From the NCBI RefSeq assembly GCF_004337985.1, contig NC_043741.1, forward strand, positions 322,747 through 386,746: 64,000 nucleotides of DNA, given 5' to 3'. The notes under the pieces are model-generated. The model did no database searches and was not told where the DNA came from. It saw only the letters and a program-made list of their open reading frames with translations. Positions 58,030 through 64,000 of this stretch are shown in pieces. The translations under genes and the position numbers were made by a program. Each line of letters starts with the position of its first letter. Position 1 is the stretch's first letter. Source of the stretch: Pyricularia pennisetigena. Its lineage: Eukaryota; Ascomycota; Sordariomycetes; Magnaporthales; Pyriculariaceae.

Positions 58030-61000
58030 TTATAAGCCCGGTACAGCTGTAAACTATAAAATCTCTACTTTACGCAAATTGCAATTATATATTAATACAA
58101 ATAACGCCTATTTTATTTATTTTTTTCTCTTTTTACCGCACACCATATTTACGACCGAAAAGCTCCAAAAATCGCCAGCAACGCTTAATTTACGCGCCCA
58201 ATAGCCTAAATGGTTTAAAACTTACCGCCAAAATGCAAAAATATTACGCATTTGGAAATTGGTTAATTTAAACCAATAAACCGACGAAAAACTCCCAACA
58301 TTTGAAAAATTTACCGAAAACGTTATAAAATCGTTTAAACGCTCCCAATTCGACGATTATTATACAAATTTACGAATTTGGAATTTAAATCCGTTTAAAA
58401 TTAAACGTAAAATAAACCAAATCGCCAAATCGTTTACAAATACAAATAAACCTGTTTTTAAAAACTTAAAAAAACCTGTTATACCTGGTAACTTTACGCC
58501 TTCCGAAATAAAACGCGCGGTAAATAAAACACGCGAAACGTAAAAATTGCAAAAAAATTATACAAACGAATAATTCCGAAAAATTAATATTTTCCTGCAA
58601 TAGGTTATAAAAAATATAAACCCAACGTATTTTAATACGGCGCTTTTTACCGTTTAACGCAACGGTTGGAATACGTTTAAAAGGATAATTAAAACGTTTT
58701 AAAAAAAAATTCGCACTTTTTTTAACGCACGTTAAAAAACAGGTTATTAAAAATTATAAAATAATTTTAGCTTTAGCTCGTACAATAAATAATAAAACGA
58801 ATTGGTTTAAAATTTACGATTTAGCCTACGAAAAAACCCGGAACTATAAAATCACCGATTTTAAAAGGGATTTAACGATTAAAAACTTTATCGAAACAGG
58901 AGGACGTTTCCAACCTTTTTGGGCTATAAACGTTCGGAACGAATTAAATAAACCGGATTATACAATTACTTTTAAATATATTTTTAAATAATTTAAAAGC
59001 GCGTTTTACGACGATACCACCGATTTTTTAATAAAAGGTGGCCGCAATTTCGTTAAATTTTATACGATATTTGGCGGATCCGCTAAGGAGCAAAATAATG
59101 GTTTAAACCACGCTCCTAACAGGGGTAAAAACAGGGGAAATACACGGAATAAATATCTTTATAATTACAATTATTTTTAATTACCAAATTTATACGAAAG
59201 GTTGGTGTATGCGGTAATAGGGAAAAACCCCAAAATCCGTATACGTGGCCCCTATTTAGCCGAAAATCGCAAAAAAATTTGCGCCGAATTTAAAAAAAAC
59301 CGTTAGTCCTTTATCCGCGAATTATTAATTTAAAAGGGTGTAATTACCGAATTAGGATTTACCACGAACGGAGGGACGAAAAAAGCACCGCAATTTAAAA
59401 AACAGGGGGGGCCGCCCATTATTTCGGCGGTTTACCTAACCATTTTTAACGAACCCAACGATTTTATATGCTTTTAAACACGTTACGATAAAAAAATTAG
59501 CGCGTTTACGTTTATAAATATTTCCTATAATTTATATTATAATAATATTTTATTCGATAATTGCTGTTTTATATATTTGGTAAACGTTAAAAAACGTTTA
59601 AACCCGGGTTTTGTCCGTAAATTTATAAATACGGATCCGTAATTTATTATATGCGGTATTTAACAATTTAAAATTACCGCGTTTGGTACGCGCACCATAT
59701 AAAACGTGCTAAACGGAGGACGGACGTTAAAATTTGTTAATATAGCGTACGTGCCCAATTTTTACGTTAATATCGTGTTAAAAACGCGTTTAAAGGATAA
59801 AAACGTATAGTATAACGGCTGGGATTGCATTTTGCGTTTAAGGAATATAAAGGACAATTAGGTATTGTGCGGTTTGCAACGACGTAATAACGTAATTTTC
59901 CTATAATATAAGCCTGTTTACTATTTGCGCGTTACCCCTACCATACAAATATTTTTTGCAGGTATTATTTTTTTAACGGTTATAAACGGTTGGATAAAAT
60001 TTATTAGGATTCTATAAAGGAATTCCACGGAAATATACGACGAAAAAAAAAATAATTCGTTAATTTGGTATTGGAAAACCGGCCACCTGGGTCCGGAAGC
60101 GTTTAAGGCGTTGGTCCACCGGGTTGAAAATGTAAAAATTAAAGGACCAAAAATATTGGAGTGCGAAACGTGCGTTTAAACATATGGTAAAACAATAGTA
60201 TCGAAACGCCTAAAAAGCGAATTATATAAATTTTATTATATAATATACCTAAATTTTTTCCATTTTGAAAAATTAGGTACTAGTATGCGGTATTTGCTAT
60301 TATTAAAAAACGAATATTCGGGGCGTTTAACAATTATTCCGTTTACCGGAAAAACAAAGGCAAAATTCGTATTAACAATATTCGGTTTCGAATAATGGGT
60401 AACGCGCCAATACGGCCTACAAATTGCGAAATTTTTCCACGATAACGAACCTATTTTAATAACGCATACGGGATATATTTTTTACTAAAAACATTGCAAA
60501 AAATTTGGGATCGAAATAAAAACGCCTCCTTTTAATATATATAAACCGAACGGCCAAATAAAACGCTCGAAATAAAAAGTAATTGTGCGCGCGTTTAAAA
60601 TGCGTTTAGCAACCAATTTACTTACCTTTATTTGGTTAAAAATAATTATAACCGCAGGTTATTTTATTAATATAAATCCATTAATAAACCGGAAAAGTTT
60701 TAACCCAAACGAAATTTTATTGGCATGGTTTAAAAGGTTTTTTAAATGGTATATATTTGTACTGTTTATTATATTAAATAAAAACCTGCGCTTAAATTGG
60801 TTTGGTACGTACGTATACGGGTGTAAAATTTACGTGTTAAACCCGGTAAAAACGAAGTTAAAAGATAGGGTAATATTTAAAACGAATTTTAAAACGTACG
60901 TGGGATACCTGGTTAAATATAAATCCTTTAAAATATATTATATTTGGGTACCTTTTTTCGACAAAATTATCATTTTACGCAACGTCCGATTCGACGAAAT

Positions 61001-62745
61001 ACGTTTTTACTAAAAATAAAAAAAAAAAGGATAAAAACCGGTAAATTTAATAACGAATACGAATTTTTAATAAACCGGATCCACGAACTAATATTAGAAT
61101 TTTTGGGGGACGGAATAATCGAACGATTGGGTTTATTACGAAATAAACTATTATTCGCACCTAATTCAGGCGTTTTTATTTTTAATTAAGGGTTAAATAA
61201 CGTAGCAATACTATAAAAACGGAGCGCGGAAACACCTACGGAGCACCGCAATATGCATTTCCGCGAATAAATCGCAAAAAGCGATATTTTTAAAAGTTTG
61301 GGCGGACCGATCCCAAATAAAGCGGTTAATTAACCGGAACCGCCTGGGATAAAAATGGTTAACGAATTAGTAAAATATACGTTGGTGGTATTAGCGTATT
61401 TAAAAATTTTAAAAAATAATGCAATAACGCCTAAAACGGGAAAAAATTACGTATTCGGTATACGTACACCAAATAATAACGGATTTCCACCGCGTGCGCC
61501 CACGGACCCTATAAAGGAACCGGGTGCGCCGAAATTGGTAAAAAACACCCGAACGGTGGGATTAATCGTTATTAATAACGAATCGGCGCGGGAATACCCT
61601 ACGTTTAACCGTTTTTTCGTCGGGGGTAATATACCGGAACCGCAGTCCGAACCACCGAATCCGACGAATATTACCGTTATATCCGCACAATTTTTAAATA
61701 TTACGCCCGCGCCGGCACCCCAAACCAGCGTTTAAACGCGTATAATAAAATTTAAACGTTTTTCGAAAACGCCCCGACCCATTATAAAGGTTTTGGAAGC
61801 AAATACGAAAGGATAACGTTAACGCGGTAAAGGAAATATAACCCGTGGAAGGCGCGGGGGTAATAATAATAATACGAATTTTGCAAACGCGATTATCCCA
61901 AAAAGAAAAAACGTGGTATACGGAAATAATAATATTTATTTAAAATAAATATATACCGAGGACAGGATATTCGTTCCAGGTTTTTAATTATAATTAACGT
62001 TTTTATTAACGTTTTTACTTAATTAACAAAATACGTTGGAGGGTGGTAATTACAACTACAAAATACTGTACGAAATTATCGCGGCGGTAACATAATAAAA
62101 AAAACCGGATAAAAAGGTTAAACTGTATAAAAACGATTTTGTACCTGCGCCTAAAACCTGGAAAAAGCTTATAACGCACCCGGATAAAAAGCAGTTTTTT
62201 AAAACAGCGAAAACGGAATGGATAAATTTCGAAAAAAAAAAAATATGGGAAATAACCCTTCGGTCGAATTGTATTATAAAACCCGTACCGTTTATATGGG
62301 TATTTACGTATAAATTCGACAAAAACGGTTATTTCGAACGTTATAAAACACGGTTCGTGGCAAAAAGTGATTAACAAACGCTTAACACGTTTAAAAACAT
62401 TTACGCGGCGATATTGGTAACACGCAATTTTAGGTTAGCATTAGCCCTAATGGCGTATTTCGATTTCGAGGCGATCCAAATCGATATAAATAACGTTTTC
62501 CTTAACGCAACGCTTAATATAAATAAACCAGTGTTTTGCACCGCACCAAAAGGGTTTAAGAAAAAAAATACTGTATTTAAATTACGAAAAACGCTTTACG
62601 GTATAAAAAAATCACCCAAACTTTAGTACGAAAAATTCCTAAAAACGTTACAAAGTTTGGGATTTAAATTAATTGGTAATAAACCATATATGTGCGTATT
62701 TATACAAAATAGGGTTATCGTGATTTTTTTCGTAAATAATATAAT
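58030..62745 (+). mobile_element. RIP-degraded Ty1/copia retrotransposon, relic 3 (different family)
   Basis: Plus-strand domains in copia order. Gag-like region about 58,100-59,150. GAG-pre-integrase finger about 60,060-60,180 (WYWKTGHLGPEAF with His and Cys ligands, a CETC pair and a stop). Integrase core to about 60,600 and integrase C-terminal part 60,585-61,013 with a Gly-Tyr-Leu-Val (VGYLVKYKSFKIY) segment. Reverse transcriptase about 62,070-62,745, ending at the catalytic loop FFVNNIIV (family YVDD). A TGG-to-TAG stop sits at about 62,623. It has little similarity to relics 1 and 2. The 3' half is displaced by the gypsy insertion and no 5' LTR was found. Confidence 0.75.
62414..62626 (+). 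pseudogene. Ty1/copia reverse transcriptase fingers/palm remnant (relic 3)
   Basis: 70 open codons: RLALALMAYFDFEAIQIDIN with the first metal-binding Asp region, NVFLNATLN, VFCTAPKGFKKKN and FKLRKTLYGIKKSPKL, followed by TAG where the family has Trp. Strong match to copia reverse transcriptase. The frame continues after the stop to the decayed active-site loop. Confidence 0.85.
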
Positions 62746-63067
62746 TGTCACGGCCAGGCATACATTGGAGAACCTCAGTATATTAGGCGCTATCGACGAA
62801 AATTCTAAACTGAAGAGAAGAGAGAAATTACAATCAACGACGCGCTCAAGAGACGCGCTTAAATCCGGAGGTAGTGGATCCTTGTCCGATCCCTGGCTCG
62901 GTGTGGAGCCGAGTCGTGATTCTGAGGGTAGGTCTAGGGGCCTGATCCTCACAACGCGCTCAAGAGACGCGCTTAAATCCGGAGGTAGTGGATCCTTGTC
63001 CGATCCCTGGCTCGGTGTGGAGCCGAGTCGTGATTCTGAGGGTAGGTCTAGGGGCCTGATCCTCACA
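62746..63067 (-). mobile_element. 3' LTR of the Ty3/gypsy chromovirus, 322 bp, with internal duplication
   Basis: Plus-strand reading TGTCACGGCC...CCTCACA (sense TGTGAGGATC...CCGTGACA). 62,840-62,953 and 62,954-63,067 are identical 114-bp direct units, so the U3 start is duplicated. It is flanked inside by the polypurine tract and outside by ATAAT (62,741-62,745), the expected target-site sequence whose partner lies beyond the window. No RIP damage. Confidence 0.92.
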
Positions 63068-63081
63068 TTACCCCCCTCTAA
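63068..63081 (-). other. Polypurine tract of the chromovirus
   Basis: On the minus strand TTAGAGGGGGGTAA directly precedes the LTR start TGTGAGG. Position and composition are those of the plus-strand primer of a Ty3/gypsy element and confirm the orientation. Confidence 0.85.
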
Positions 63082-63118
63082 GGCCTGATCGACGTAGGCG
63101 GTCAGAGTCTTGAGTTTG

Positions 63119-64000
63119 TCACGTGTGTCTCCTCGGGGCCTTCCTCCGCTCTCGTGTCTTTTTCGCATCGTGCTCGGCAACATTGTCCTCGGGTCCGTCC
63201 TCCGCAAAAACATCCTCTGCTGCGCTCCTGATCCACTGTTGCAAATTTACCGGAGGTCCTGCTGCGTCCGGGTACTCCCTGTGAAAGGTATCCAGCAGTA
63301 CTGGTGAATTTTTCAAGTCGCGGGCCTCATACCATGTCTCATCAGGGTCGAGTCCGACCCACGATACCTGATATTGCAACGTCTTCTTTCGTCCGAATAG
63401 ACGTGAGGCCAACACTTGCTCCACCTCCCACTCCGGTTCTCCGTTAATTTCGACCGGTGGTTCCGGCTTTTGATACTGCTGAGGTAATGGATCCGTTGCT
63501 GCCTTGCGCAGTCGGCTGGCGTGGAACAGCTTACTACCTTTATACCAGGCAGGGGTGTCGAGAATGAAGCTGTGGCCCTTTTCCTCGAGAATCGTCCATG
63601 GTCCTGCATTTTGCGAGTCCAACTTGGTCGTAGGAGCTTCGGTGGAAAAACCCTTTTTGCTAACGTAAACCGCATCTCCCACCGTAAAGTCGACCGGTCG
63701 CCGCTTCTTATTAGCCTGCCTCTGTTGCTCTATCTGCGCTCCGAGTCCGTTGTTGCGGGCCAGTTCCTGAGCTTGCCGGGCTTGGCGGACCATTTCCAGC
63801 GCCTTTTGTTGCTGACCGGTCTCCAGGTCTTCTTCGGGTAAAGGTAAAGAGAGCGGGTCTCTAGGGCGAGCTCCGGTTTCTGCTTCGATCGGTGCCATGC
63901 CAATAGAGGCGTGAACGGACGAGTTGTGGCCGAAGTCGAAAGCGGGGATATGCCGTCGCCAATTCGTTTGGTATTTGTCTACATAAAAGCGCATTTTCTG
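63119..64000 (-). CDS. Ty3/gypsy pol C-terminus: integrase end plus chromodomain (partial)
   Basis: 293 codons open to the window edge; the frame runs on beyond 64,000, so the Met at 63,994 is internal. It starts at the end of the integrase core (FDFGHNSSVHASIGMAPIE, then TGARPRDPL) and passes a Gln/Arg/Ala-rich helix. Next is the integrase C-terminal beta-barrel (VGDAVYVSKKGFS ... GPWTILEEKG ... FHASRLRKA). Then comes a chromodomain: EWEVEQVLASRLFGRKKTLQ, YQVSWVGLDPDETWYEARDL, with the aromatic cage positions Trp and Tyr in place. It ends in a basic tail (KKTRERRKAPRRHT). In chromoviruses the chromodomain steers integration to histone-marked chromatin. Clean frame and balanced composition suggest a recent, possibly active copy. 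Confidence 0.92.
   Translation of the reverse strand, partial: QKMRFYVDKYQTNWRRHIPAFDFGHNSSVHASIGMAPIEAETGARPRDPLSLPLPEEDLETGQQQKALEMVRQARQAQELARNNGLGAQIEQQRQANKKRRPVDFTVGDAVYVSKKGFSTEAPTTKLDSQNAGPWTILEEKGHSFILDTPAWYKGSKLFHASRLRKAATDPLPQQYQKPEPPVEINGEPEWEVEQVLASRLFGRKKTLQYQVSWVGLDPDETWYEARDLKNSPVLLDTFHREYPDAAGPPVNLQQWIRSAAEDVFAEDGPEDNVAEHDAKKTRERRKAPRRHT

Overview
The window looks like a chromosome segment of a filamentous ascomycete (Pezizomycotina, probably Sordariomycetes; inferred, not proven). The signs are short introns with GT...CTAAC...AG, a chromodomain Ty3/gypsy element, Ty1/copia elements, and repeats wrecked by C-to-T change with TpA excess and TGG/CAA codons turned to stops, the mark of repeat-induced point mutation (RIP). 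Two compartments are sharply separated.

1-42,694 is an AT-rich, gene-poor mosaic of nested, inverted and truncated transposons. Two antisense Ty1/copia relics (about 3.2-9.8 kb and 16.3-22.3 kb) and further fragments belong to one family with LTRs of about 555-572 bp bounded by TGTTAA...TTAACA. Around and between them lies a second kind of repeat coding for a RecQ-like helicase (10.56-12.7 kb and, inverted, 39.8-41.9 kb), a SNF2-like helicase (14.7-15.7 kb and 32.3-33.8 kb) and a DUF6589-like protein (28.9-31.8 kb, partial inverted copy at 25.6-26.6 kb). All are full of stops. Later insertions are barely mutated: four solo LTRs of about 650 bp carrying tRNA-like box A/box B sequences, and a 208-bp solo LTR at 34 kb.

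42,700-58,000 is a GC-balanced island with normal codon use. It holds five convincing protein genes, and all five appear to encode secreted, membrane-anchored or GPI-anchored products: a degenerate pepsin-like protein, an acidic GPI-type protein, a small cysteine protein, a cysteine/threonine-rich secreted protein and a low-complexity GPI-type protein. A broken DJ-1/PfpI gene is also present. Promoter-like TATA elements precede several starts.

58,000-64,000 returns to AT-rich DNA: a third, different Ty1/copia relic (+ strand), cut at its reverse transcriptase active site by an intact-looking, unmutated Ty3/gypsy chromovirus on the minus strand that runs off the end of the window. Its 3' LTR carries an internal 114-bp tandem duplication and otherwise matches the 34-kb solo LTR base for base.

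The order of events I infer: copia and helicase/DUF6589 repeats accumulated and were RIP-mutated; LTR retrotransposons then inserted into the dead sequence, some ending up at rearrangement junctions; the most recent arrivals look untouched by RIP.
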